From NCBI GenBank assembly GCA_023701285.1, contig JAMPXH010000033.1, forward strand, positions 1-37,224: DNA of 37,224 nucleotides, written 5' to 3'. A model generated the notes under the pieces. That model was not told where the DNA came from. It worked only from the letters and a program-made list of their open reading frames with translations, and searched no databases. Numbering within the stretch: position 1 is the stretch's first letter; every line of letters starts with the position of its first letter. This DNA is from Candidatus Didemnitutus sp. GTDB lineage: Bacteria; Verrucomicrobiota; Verrucomicrobiia; Opitutales; Opitutaceae. Shown piece after piece: positions 25,377 to 37,114 of the stretch. Position numbers and translations under genes: made by a program.

Positions 25377-26033
25377 TCAGCCGAGACCGTTGCGCAGGCA
25401 CCAGCGAACCAGGGTCGGCACATCATGCAGCCCGAGTTTGGCCAGGATACGTGCGCGGTGTTTCTCCACGGTGCGCGTGCTGAGCCCGAGTTGGGCGGCG
25501 ACTTCCTTGGACACCAAACCGCGCGCCACCAAACGCACGACCTCCTGCTCTCGCTCGGAGAGTGCATCGGCGCCGAGACGCGGGAGGTTGGGCTCGGCCG
25601 CCAGGGTGGGGATGGGCGGCGGGACATTGGCCGAGAAAAACATGCCGCCTTCGAGCACGCATTGCACCGCGCGGTCGATCTGCTCCAAGGGGGAATTCTT
25701 GTCGACGAATCCCGCCACGCCGAGCGAGACGAGCTCCGCGGGCAGCTGCGCTTCGGGATGAGCCGTGAGCACGACGACTTTCGTCTCGTGCTTGTGGCGG
25801 CGCAATTCGCGCACGATGTCGCGACCGTCCATGTCGCGGAGGTAGAGATCCGCGATCAGCAGGTCGGGCGGAGCGCTCAGGCACGAGGCCAGGGCCTCCT
25901 TGCCGTTGCCGAAGTCGCGCAGCTCCTTCGGTTGAAAGCGGCGCTGGAGCGCCTCCTTGAGGAGTTCACGGAACGTCGCAGTGTCGTCGACGAGCACGAA
26001 GCGCAACGCGGAGGACGCGGCGGGAGGGGGCAT
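25377..26033 (-). CDS. NarL/FixJ-type response regulator
   Basis: A predicted DNA-binding two-component regulator. From ATG 26033 it has 218 residues: a receiver domain (about 10-125) with the acidic pair D16/D17 in VLVDDTATF, phospho-acceptor D62 in LLIADLYLRDMDG, T90 in VVVLTAHPE and K112 in GFVDKNSP; and a LuxR-type HTH (about 155-212, LSEREQEVVRLVARGLVSKE and LGLSTRTVEKHRARI). Longer readings from TTG 26054 or GTG 26048 are disfavoured because a -10-like TATAAC lies at 26055-26060. No kinase is adjacent; NarL-type regulators usually pair with HisKA_3 kinases, unlike the one at 17176. It is divergent from the TonB receptor gene. Confidence 0.9.
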   Translation of the reverse strand: MPPPAASSALRFVLVDDTATFRELLKEALQRRFQPKELRDFGNGKEALASCLSAPPDLLIADLYLRDMDGRDIVRELRRHKHETKVVVLTAHPEAQLPAELVSLGVAGFVDKNSPLEQIDRAVQCVLEGGMFFSANVPPPIPTLAAEPNLPRLGADALSEREQEVVRLVARGLVSKEVAAQLGLSTRTVEKHRARILAKLGLHDVPTLVRWCLRNGLG

Positions 26034-26054
26034 GGCGAGTTCAATCACACCCAA

Positions 26055-26060
26055 GTTATA
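26055..26060 (-). promoter_or_regulatory. -10 element of the response regulator gene
   Basis: The minus strand reads TATAAC about 20 bases before ATG 26033, leaving a short leader. No convincing -35 lies at the usual distance, so an activator may be needed. Confidence 0.4.
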
Positions 26061-26270
26061 CCCGGTCGCAAGGCCTCAATGCTTTGCGTAGAATTACGCC
26101 TCGCCTAAGACGTGGGGCACCCCTAGGCATCCGGCACTAAAACCGCTACAATCTCACAGACCTACCCCCGTGAGACTTTCGTATCGTTGGCCGCCAGCAT
26201 GGCTTTCCGACGATGGCGTGAGCGGTGGCAGATCGTTGTCCCTTTCCCCACCTAACCTGAACCAAGCCCT

Positions 26271-29200
26271 ATGAAATTGCACCTCCGCACACCGTTTTTG
26301 GCGGGATTCACCCTTGCCTGCACGGCGGTCGCGAGCTGGGCGCAGACTGCGCCCGCCACGACCCCTCCACCTTCGCCCGATCGGGAGGGCGAGGTGGTCA
26401 AGCTGGATACCTTCACGGTCACCGGCACCAACATCCGCCGCATCGACGAAGAGACGACACTCCCCGTGACCGTCCTCGACGCGGATGATCTCGCGGCCTT
26501 CGCCGCGCCGACGCCCTCCGAATTGCTTTCGATGCTCCCCAGCGGCGGCGTCATCACCCTCGGCGAATCCAACGTCCTTGGCGCCGATGCCCGCGGTGAC
26601 AACACCTCGCTCAACCTCCGTGGCATCGGCTCGGGCAACACGCTCGTGCTCGTCAACGGCCGCCGTCTGGCGCCCCATCCCGTCAGCCAAGCCGAGGGTG
26701 GCGTGCCTTCCCTCGCCGTGAACGTCAACCAGCTCCCCAACGCGGCCATCGAGCGCGTCGAGGTGCTGCGCGAAGGTGCCTCCGCCATCTACGGCGCCGA
26801 TGCCGCCGCGGGTGTCGTGAACACGATCATTCGCAAGGACTATCAAGGCTGGGAAGTGAAAATGCGCGGCAGCGTCACCGAGCACGGCGGCGCCAACGAC
26901 TGGCGCGTCACCGTCACCTCCGGCGATTTCTACAACGCCGGCCGCACCCACGTGACCGCGATGCTCGACTTCTATCACCGTGACTTCCTCGGCACGAAGG
27001 ACCGGCACTTCTCGAGCCAGTCCGACATCCGTAAGACAGCCAATCTGCCCGAACCTTGGAGCACGACCGACAGCGACTTCGACAACAGCTCCTCGGCGTC
27101 GAACTTCGGTAACTTCATCCGCGGCTCCTTCGACGCGAACAACAATTTCGTCGGCGCCCGCCCCACCAGCAATCGCGGCATCTCCACGACCTCGCTCACG
27201 TTCGCCGGTGGCGCGCCGAACATGACCCTCACCAGCGGCGGTGCGTTCTTCATCGTGCCCAACACCGGCGCGGCCATCGGCGTCGCGGCGAAGCAGACCA
27301 CGCCCTCCCGCACCGCCGGCAGCGTCGAGAACGATTATTACTACAATCTCAATCAGCACCGCACGATCCTGCCCGCGACCGATCGCTTGAATTTCTTCAC
27401 GCAGATCGACCACGAGATCAACGACCGCCTGTCAGCCTTCGCCGAAATCGCCTACTACCGCGCCGACTCCACCGGCACGCGCGACCCGCAGGGCACCGAC
27501 GGCACGGATGACTTCAACCTCTACGTCGGCATCGACAACCCCTACAATCCCTTCGGCTCCCGCTTCTACCACCCGACGGGCCTCGCCAACACCGACGGCA
27601 CGCCGCGCATCACCGGCACTCCTGCCGCCGTCATGATCGCCGGCAGCACCGGAGTCCGCCCGCGCGAGTTCAAGGAGCGCTCCATCAACGTCCTCTCGCA
27701 GTCCTTCCGCGGCGTCGCCGGCCTGCGCGGCAAGACCTTCGCGGATTTCGAGTGGGAGTCGGGCATGATGTATTCCCGCGCTTGGACCCGCGATGAGGAA
27801 TCCTTCAACGTCCGTCACAGCCTGCTGCAGGATGCGCTCCTCCGCACCGACGCGACCGCCTTCAACCCCTTCGGCTACACCTTCAAGCTCACGCCGAATC
27901 CCGGTGGCGTCACCGGCGGTGGCACCGCGGTCAGCAATCCCTACTTGATCCAGATCGACAAGGCCTACACCAACCCCGACTCCGTCGTCGACCCGCTCTA
28001 CGACACCTTCATCCGCGAGGGCCGCACCGAGCTCGCGACGTGGGACGGCAAGATCAACGGCACTCTGTTCGATCTCTGGGGCGGCGGTGGCCGCGTGGCG
28101 GCCGCGCTCGGCGCCGAGTATCGCTGGGAATCCTACAGCGATTGGCGCCCGCCCTATCACGGCCTGAATCCCGACGGCTTCCTCGTCAACGCCCCCGGCT
28201 TCCCGGCCGTCGACAACGACTTCGTCGGCCTGTCGCCGAACCGCAATCTCTACTCGGATCGCGACGTCATGTCGACCTACGGCGAATTGCTCTTCCCGAT
28301 CGTCAGCCGTAAGAACCGCCTCCCGCTTGTGCAGGCGCTCGAGGTTGGCGTCGCTGGCCGCTACGAGAAGTTCTCCGACTTCGGCGATGCGTTCAAACCG
28401 AAGTATTCCGTCGCCTGGCGCCCCACCGGCAACCTGCTGTTCCGCGCCTCGTATAACGAATCCTTCCGCGCGCCCAATCTGGTGCAGACCAACACCTCGC
28501 CGCTCCAGCGCTCGGTCAGCGGCGTGTCCGATCCGTATCGCTTCACGGTCACCAACGTCATCACCGACGGCAGCGTGAGCCGCACCGTCTTCCGCCAGGG
28601 CAACGACCAGCTCGATCCCGAGGAGTCGCGCATCGCGACCGTCGGCTTCGCCTTCGAGGTGCCGAAGATCAAGGGCCTCACCTTCACCGCCGACTGGTGG
28701 CGCATCGATCAGAACAAGGTCATCGACAACCTGACCGCCAGCGGCCAGCTCACGCGCGACCGCGACCTGCTCGACGTCCTCAGCCGCGCCGCGATGGACG
28801 CCGGCATCGACGTGAACACGATCGACGTCGGCTCGGGCACCGCCGGTTACCTCGGCAACACCAAGGTCAATCGCGCTCCGCTCACGGCCGCGGACCTCCT
28901 CGCGTTCTCCACCTACAACGCCGCGAATCCCGGCTCCCAGCGCATCCCGGTCGGCCGCGTGCTCTCCGTGGTCGACGACTACATCAACCTTTCCGGCCGC
29001 GACATCGAGGGCATCGACATGGCACTCTCGTATCGCTCCCCGCGGTTCTCCTTCGGCCAGTTCACGATTCGCGGCAGCGCGACCTACACCACGAAGTTCC
29101 TCGAGAAGCTCGACGAGTTCTCCGAGCCCGACAGCGTGCTGCAGGAAGACGGCCGCGCCAAACTGCGCGCCAACGGCAGCCTCACCTGGCGCATCGGCAA

Positions 29201-29570
29201 GTGGACGGCCGGCTGGTCTTCGGAATACTACGGCGGCTCGATGGACCCCGGTGCGGCCCTGGCCACCGGCGCCACCGGTCAGGCGCTCTACGAAGCGCTC
29301 GGCAGCCCGAGCTACATCAAGGTGTTTCACGACATCGGCGGCGTCGTCCGCTATCGCTGGTGGATCGAGGACACCTGGCAGCACAACGTCTATCTCCAGC
29401 ACCGTTTCGGTCGCCAGAAGGACATCCACAACAACGTGACCGTCCGCTTCGGCATCACCAACGTCTTCGATGAGGAGCCGCCGCTCGCGGATGAAAGCCG
29501 TGGCTACCAAGGCGGCACCGTGAGCGCCAAGGGCCGCACGTTCTACATCGATATCACGAAGAAGCTCTGA
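26271..29570 (+). CDS. TonB-dependent outer membrane receptor
   Basis: A large (1099-residue) ligand-gated outer-membrane transporter. It has a signal peptide (about 1-25), a TonB box near DTFTVTGTNIRR (about 45-56), a plug domain (about 60-200, with SLNLRGIGSGNTLVLVNGRR and ERVEVLREGASAIYGADAAA) and a barrel to the end. The C-terminal part contains FGITNVFDEEPPLADES and ends FYIDITKKL. Size and plug style resemble the oligosaccharide or large-substrate receptors common in Opitutaceae and other Verrucomicrobiota, but the substrate cannot be read. There is no Shine-Dalgarno before ATG 26271. It faces a divergent response regulator over about 240 bases, and is probably driven by the ExbBD-TonB operon upstream. 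A terminator follows. Confidence 0.93.
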   Translation: MKLHLRTPFLAGFTLACTAVASWAQTAPATTPPPSPDREGEVVKLDTFTVTGTNIRRIDEETTLPVTVLDADDLAAFAAPTPSELLSMLPSGGVITLGESNVLGADARGDNTSLNLRGIGSGNTLVLVNGRRLAPHPVSQAEGGVPSLAVNVNQLPNAAIERVEVLREGASAIYGADAAAGVVNTIIRKDYQGWEVKMRGSVTEHGGANDWRVTVTSGDFYNAGRTHVTAMLDFYHRDFLGTKDRHFSSQSDIRKTANLPEPWSTTDSDFDNSSSASNFGNFIRGSFDANNNFVGARPTSNRGISTTSLTFAGGAPNMTLTSGGAFFIVPNTGAAIGVAAKQTTPSRTAGSVENDYYYNLNQHRTILPATDRLNFFTQIDHEINDRLSAFAEIAYYRADSTGTRDPQGTDGTDDFNLYVGIDNPYNPFGSRFYHPTGLANTDGTPRITGTPAAVMIAGSTGVRPREFKERSINVLSQSFRGVAGLRGKTFADFEWESGMMYSRAWTRDEESFNVRHSLLQDALLRTDATAFNPFGYTFKLTPNPGGVTGGGTAVSNPYLIQIDKAYTNPDSVVDPLYDTFIREGRTELATWDGKINGTLFDLWGGGGRVAAALGAEYRWESYSDWRPPYHGLNPDGFLVNAPGFPAVDNDFVGLSPNRNLYSDRDVMSTYGELLFPIVSRKNRLPLVQALEVGVAGRYEKFSDFGDAFKPKYSVAWRPTGNLLFRASYNESFRAPNLVQTNTSPLQRSVSGVSDPYRFTVTNVITDGSVSRTVFRQGNDQLDPEESRIATVGFAFEVPKIKGLTFTADWWRIDQNKVIDNLTASGQLTRDRDLLDVLSRAAMDAGIDVNTIDVGSGTAGYLGNTKVNRAPLTAADLLAFSTYNAANPGSQRIPVGRVLSVVDDYINLSGRDIEGIDMALSYRSPRFSFGQFTIRGSATYTTKFLEKLDEFSEPDSVLQEDGRAKLRANGSLTWRIGKWTAGWSSEYYGGSMDPGAALATGATGQALYEALGSPSYIKVFHDIGGVVRYRWWIEDTWQHNVYLQHRFGRQKDIHNNVTVRFGITNVFDEEPPLADESRGYQGGTVSAKGRTFYIDITKKL

Positions 29571-29583
29571 CCTTTTTCATCCG

Positions 29584-29614
29584 GCCGGGGCGCGCAGGCG
29601 CCCCGGCTTTTTTT
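29584..29614 (+). terminator. Terminator of the TonB receptor gene
   Basis: A perfect 10-bp stem GCCGGGGCGC / GCGCCCCGGC with loop GCAG, then seven T residues. The next gene's ATG starts at the first base after the T-run. Confidence 0.9.
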
Positions 29615-30478
29615 ATGCGAACCCTGGGTTTCCTCTTTCTGACTGCGCTGCTGCTCGGCTCCGCCGCGGCGAAGCCGTTGGAGACGCTGTCCGGGCCGCT
29701 TCGGGCCGCCGCAGCCCGGGAGGGCATGCGCGTGGGCGTGGCCATCAAGGATCTGACGACCGGCGAGGAGCTGTTCCTGCGCGGCGACGAGAGTTTCCGC
29801 CAAGCCAGTTCGATCAAGATCCACATCCTGACGGAACTTTACCGCCAGCATGCCGCCGGCCGGCTCGACGTGCACGCCAAGGTTCCCTTCACGCCGGAAT
29901 CGCGCGCTGCCGGCAGCGGGCTGTTGAAGCACCTCGGGCGCGATAGCGTCACGATGAGCCTGCGCGATTATGCGGTTTTGATGATCGTCCTGAGCGATAA
30001 TTCCGCCACCAACCTGCTCATCGACCGCGTCGGCATGGAGGCCGTGAACGCCTCCCTCACGGCCCAAGGCACGCCGGACATCCGGCTGCGCCGACGCATG
30101 ATGGATCGCGCGGCGATGGCGCAGGGGCAGGAAAACGTCGGCACGCCGCGCGGATTCATGCGCTCGCTCGAACTGCTCCATCGCGGCGAAGTCGTCGATG
30201 CGGCAACGAGCCGGGAAATCCTCGCCATCCTCAAGCTGCCCCGCTTCGGCCGCCCGGCGATTCGGGAGCCGTTGCCGGAGAGCGTGGCCGTGGCGCACAA
30301 GGGCGGCTCGCTTTCCAGTGGCGTGCGCTGTGACAGCGCCATCATTTACCTGCCCGGCCGCCCCTATGTGCTGTGCGTCATGACCGAAGGGCGCAAGGAC
30401 AGCGCCGAAGGGGAAGAGGTCATCGCGGCCGTTTCCCGTCGCGTCTATCAGCATTTCTCCGAACTCCAGTCTCCATGA
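29615..30478 (+). CDS. Exported class A beta-lactamase-fold serine hydrolase without Glu166
   Basis: The 287-residue protein has a signal peptide (about 1-19) and the serine beta-lactamase/DD-peptidase fold. Visible motifs are S65-x-x-K68 (QASSIKIH), SDN 127-129 (LSDNSATN) and KGG 229-231 (AHKGGSLSSG). The omega-loop region that holds Glu166 and Asn170 in TEM-type enzymes reads RLRRRMMDRAAMAQ here, with Met and Ala at those places, so the deacylation base is missing. A penicillin-binding or peptide/ester hydrolase role is more likely than drug resistance. ATG 29615 abuts the preceding terminator, yet it alone gives the signal peptide. Its stop overlaps the ggt start as ATGA. Confidence 0.85.
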   Translation: MRTLGFLFLTALLLGSAAAKPLETLSGPLRAAAAREGMRVGVAIKDLTTGEELFLRGDESFRQASSIKIHILTELYRQHAAGRLDVHAKVPFTPESRAAGSGLLKHLGRDSVTMSLRDYAVLMIVLSDNSATNLLIDRVGMEAVNASLTAQGTPDIRLRRRMMDRAAMAQGQENVGTPRGFMRSLELLHRGEVVDAATSREILAILKLPRFGRPAIREPLPESVAVAHKGGSLSSGVRCDSAIIYLPGRPYVLCVMTEGRKDSAEGEEVIAAVSRRVYQHFSELQSP

Positions 30479-32154
30479 ATCCGAGGTCCTTGCGTTGGTC
30501 GTCCCTATTCCTGTGTGTCGCCGTCACCGTGCAGGCCGTGCCGGTGCGGGTCGAGCCCGTCACCGAGCCGCACGGGATGGTGGTGGCGGCGCATCCGGAG
30601 GCGGCGCGCATCGGCGCCGATGTGCTGGCGGCCGGAGGCAATGCCATCGACGCCGCCGTGGCCGTGTCGCTCGCGCTCGGGGTGGCGGAGCCCTACGGCT
30701 CGGGCTTGGGCGGCAAGCTGATGCTGCTCTATCACGATGCGGCGAACGGCGAGACCTATGCGGTCGACGGGATGGATGCGGCCGGCTCCCGCGTGGAGCC
30801 GGATGTATTCCGGGCCTTGCCTGAGCGTCAGCGCTCCTATGGCTGGACGTCGGTTTGCGTGCCGGGTCTGGCCGCCGCCTTGCACGAGGCGCATGTGCGT
30901 TGGGGGAGCAAACCCTGGGCCGAGAATGTCGCTCCGGCCATCGCGCTGGCGCGCAAGGGCTCTCTGGTGCTGCCGAAGACCCACGATCTGTTCCAGGATC
31001 GGCTGGGGAGCTTGCGCGCCGCGGATGAAGCGACGCAGCGCTTGTTCCTGCCGGGCGGAGAGCCGCCGGCCGAGGGCAGCCGGCTCGCGAACGAGGAACT
31101 CGCCCGCACCATGGAGTTGCTGGCCCGGGACGGCGCGTCCGGCTTCTACCGCGGACGAGTGGCCGAGGAGATTGTCGCGGCCGCCCGAGCGGGTGGAGGT
31201 TATCTGACGCTGGAGGATTTTGCCCGTTATCGGGCGCGAGTCAGTGCGCCGCTCGCCGTGGACTTCCGCGGCTACCGCGTGATCAGCGGTCCACCGCCGA
31301 CGAGTGGCGGCTCCCTGCATCTCACTCTGCTGAAGGCGCTGGAACAGGAGGAGTTTTCCGGTGAGCTGCGCTCTGCCGAAAACATCGATCTCATCGGCCG
31401 GTTCTGGCGCGAGGTTCTGCCGCTCGTGCAGAAGCATATCGGCGACGCAGGGAACGGTCGTGAGGCGTTCGCGGAGTTCACGTCCGCGGCGTCCCTCGCA
31501 TCCATCCGCGCCAAGGCGCATGCCGCGCGCTCCGCACCCGCAGTCGCGGTCAACCTCCCCGAGACGGAATCCGTCCACGCCTCGACCACGCATTTCGTCG
31601 TGGTCGATCGCCACGGCAATGTCGTCTCCGCCACGCAGTCGCAGAGCTTCCATTTCGGCGCCTGTGTGTCCGCGGCGGGCGTGGTGATGAACAATTCGAT
31701 GAGCAACTTCTCGATCAACGGCGCCACCGGTCCCAACTACGTGGCGCCTGGCCGGCGTCCGCGCAGCACGATCTCGCCCACGATCGTCCTGCGCGAGGGG
31801 AAGCCGGTCCTCGCACTGGGCATCCCCGGTGCCTCGCGCATCCCCACCGCGATGCTGCAAGTCCTGCTTGATCGGCTCGTCTTCGGGCGTCCGTTGGAGG
31901 ATGCGATCGGCGACACGCGCCTGCATTGGCATAATCCCTTGGGGCGCGACCAGCCGGATGCGATCGAGAGCGAGGCGTCGTTGCCCGACGAGACTGCCGC
32001 TGCGCTGCAGGAGCGCGGCTGGGTGGTGAGTCTGCGCGAACCGCCCGGCACGGGCCGGCATTTCGGCGGCGTGACTGCGATCACGATCAATCCCGACGGT
32101 TCCCGCACCGGCTACGCCGATCCGCGGCGGACGAACGCCGCGGTGGGGCATTGA
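30475..32154 (+). CDS. Gamma-glutamyltransferase-family Ntn hydrolase with altered substrate pocket
   Basis: A 559-residue exported protein (signal about 1-22) of the GGT family, made as a precursor that cuts itself before the catalytic Thr, here T371 in HASTTHFVVVD. The family frame is otherwise kept (GGNAIDAAVAVSLALGV, SGPPPTSGG, RRPRSTISPTIVL, PGASRIPT). Several E. coli GGT residues that hold the gamma-glutamyl group differ: R114 is replaced in VDGMDAAG, N411 by S391, Q430 by S408 and D433 by N411 (NNSMSNF). A different acyl group is therefore probable. It overlaps the beta-lactamase-fold gene by four bases (ATGA), so the two are coupled. Confidence 0.88.
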   Translation: MNPRSLRWSSLFLCVAVTVQAVPVRVEPVTEPHGMVVAAHPEAARIGADVLAAGGNAIDAAVAVSLALGVAEPYGSGLGGKLMLLYHDAANGETYAVDGMDAAGSRVEPDVFRALPERQRSYGWTSVCVPGLAAALHEAHVRWGSKPWAENVAPAIALARKGSLVLPKTHDLFQDRLGSLRAADEATQRLFLPGGEPPAEGSRLANEELARTMELLARDGASGFYRGRVAEEIVAAARAGGGYLTLEDFARYRARVSAPLAVDFRGYRVISGPPPTSGGSLHLTLLKALEQEEFSGELRSAENIDLIGRFWREVLPLVQKHIGDAGNGREAFAEFTSAASLASIRAKAHAARSAPAVAVNLPETESVHASTTHFVVVDRHGNVVSATQSQSFHFGACVSAAGVVMNNSMSNFSINGATGPNYVAPGRRPRSTISPTIVLREGKPVLALGIPGASRIPTAMLQVLLDRLVFGRPLEDAIGDTRLHWHNPLGRDQPDAIESEASLPDETAAALQERGWVVSLREPPGTGRHFGGVTAITINPDGSRTGYADPRRTNAAVGH

Positions 32155-32208
32155 AGGGAAGGGCGCGCGCCGGAACTTTTCTCCGGCCGTGAGCCTCGTC
32201 GCGCGGGC

Positions 32209-32238
32209 AAAAAAATGAGGCGCAGCGAACTGCGCCTC
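32209..32238 (-). terminator. Terminator of the nifJ unit
   Basis: On the minus strand a 9-bp stem GAGGCGCAG / CTGCGCCTC with loop TTCG is followed by ATTTTTTT. It lies 31 bases after the stop at 32269. Confidence 0.85.
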
Positions 32239-32268
32239 GATAAAACGAGATAAACTGCGATGCGGGTC

Positions 32269-33261
32269 TTACTCGCGCCAGAGTTGCAGCGAACGCAGGT
32301 AGTTGCCGCGTTCGTAGGCCTCGGGGTCCGGGCAGTTGCGCAGGCTGAGGGCGCCACGCATCTCGGCGACGGAGTTGTATTCGAACTTCTCCATCCAGAC
32401 CTTCAGCTCGGCAAGGATCGTGCCCAGCGTGTCCGGGCCGTCGCGCAGGAGCGCGGCGACGATCTGGATCGCGTCGGCACCGGCGAGCAGCGCCTTCACG
32501 ACATCGGCGGCGGTGTGCACGCCGCCCGAGCAGGCGAGGCTGACCTTCACCTGGTCGCGCAACAGCGCGAGCGCACGGAGTCGCACGCGCAGGTCTTCCG
32601 GGCTGGAGAGGCCGAGCTTCGGCACGACGTCGAAGGTCTCGATGTCGATCTCCGGTTGGAAGATGCGATTGAAGAGCACCACGCCGTCGATGCCGGCATC
32701 CTCGAGCTGGCCCGTGAGGTGCACGGTCGAGGTGTAGAACGGCGAGAGCTTCACCGCGATCGGGATGCGCACCGAGGCGCGCACCGCGCGGGCGATGTCG
32801 AGGACGCGTTGCTCGACCGCCTCACCGGATTCGTCCCGGCGCGTGGCCATGAAGTAGGTGTTGAGCTCGAGGGCGTCGGCGCCGGCCTTCTCCATCAGGC
32901 GCGCGTAGTCCGTCCACGTGCCGAGATGCGTGCCGTTGAGCGACGCGATGACGGGCAGGTTGGTGGCGGTCTTGATCGCGGTGATGCGATTCAGGTATTC
33001 GTCTGGCCCGAGGAGGTAATCGTCGTTCTGCGGAAAGAACGACGTGGCCTCCGCAAAGGTGTCCTGCCAGCGCTCGATGTGGCGCGAGACGGCGACGGCG
33101 TTGCCCTCGATCTGTTCGGCGAACAGGGAGTGCAGCACGATCGCGGATGCGCCGGCATCCTCGAGGCGCCGGATGTTGTCCAGGCGCGTCGCGAGGGGCG
33201 AGGCGCCGGGCATGAGCGGCGTCTTGAGTTCGAGTCCGAGGTAGCGGGTCGTGAGGTTCAT
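32269..33261 (-). CDS. Dihydroorotate dehydrogenase-like flavoprotein paired with nifJ
   Basis: A TIM-barrel FMN protein of 330 residues. It shows the family frame (PLMPGASPLATRLDNIRRLE, IAVKLSP with K171, SGGVHT 245-250, GADAIQI 261-267). The active-site motif N-x-S-C-P-N of true dihydroorotate and dihydropyrimidine dehydrogenases reads LELNTYFMATRRDESG at 131-146, so the catalytic base is missing or different. The start ATG 33261 is supported by GAGGA seven bases upstream; an in-frame extension upstream would overlap nifJ and lacks domain character. It follows nifJ by ten bases, so an electron-transfer or redox role with the oxidoreductase is inferred. A role in pyrimidine synthesis is less likely. 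Confidence 0.85.
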   Translation of the reverse strand: MNLTTRYLGLELKTPLMPGASPLATRLDNIRRLEDAGASAIVLHSLFAEQIEGNAVAVSRHIERWQDTFAEATSFFPQNDDYLLGPDEYLNRITAIKTATNLPVIASLNGTHLGTWTDYARLMEKAGADALELNTYFMATRRDESGEAVEQRVLDIARAVRASVRIPIAVKLSPFYTSTVHLTGQLEDAGIDGVVLFNRIFQPEIDIETFDVVPKLGLSSPEDLRVRLRALALLRDQVKVSLACSGGVHTAADVVKALLAGADAIQIVAALLRDGPDTLGTILAELKVWMEKFEYNSVAEMRGALSLRNCPDPEAYERGNYLRSLQLWRE

Positions 33262-33271
33262 GGGGCGGTCC

Positions 33272-36865
<3,594 letters not shown>

Positions 36866-36926
36866 GGTGGAAAAGGTGCGGTTTGGCCGCGGCGCCTCCT
36901 TTTTAACCGTGCTGCACCCCGCTTAC

Positions 36927-36954
36927 TGCGCATGACTTGTGCAATAATGCGCAT
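36927..36954. promoter_or_regulatory. Paired ATGCGCA motifs upstream of nifJ
   Basis: TGCGCAT occurs at 36927-36933 and 36948-36954, exactly 21 bases apart (two helical turns), 60 to 90 bases before the nifJ start in the divergent nifJ/rpmI gap. This is a candidate operator; no regulator is known. Confidence 0.4.
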
Positions 36955-37114
36955 GGTGTGAGAGCTTCTTATGCTCGCTGTTGCGCGCCGCCGTTTGGGA
37001 GGTGCCCGGCCGGGGTGGGGCGAAGGGCAGCCCCTTCGGGGGCGCAGAAGGGGCCGGGGTGAGGAATTTCCCCTTGCCAAGGGCGCGCCGGCTCTCTGTT
37101 TTGCTCCGCTCGTC

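Noticed and set aside
27432-29510. Long minus-strand open frame opposite the TonB receptor
   Set aside because: The composition is that of a codon-shadow frame, with no motifs, while the plus strand has a complete receptor.
29615-30478. Antibiotic-resistance beta-lactamase
   Set aside because: Glu166 and Asn170 equivalents are absent, so resistance should not be claimed from the fold alone.
36892-36905. AGGAGG on the minus strand as the nifJ Shine-Dalgarno
   Set aside because: It lies 29 bases before the ATG and no in-frame start codon is nearer, so it is probably chance.
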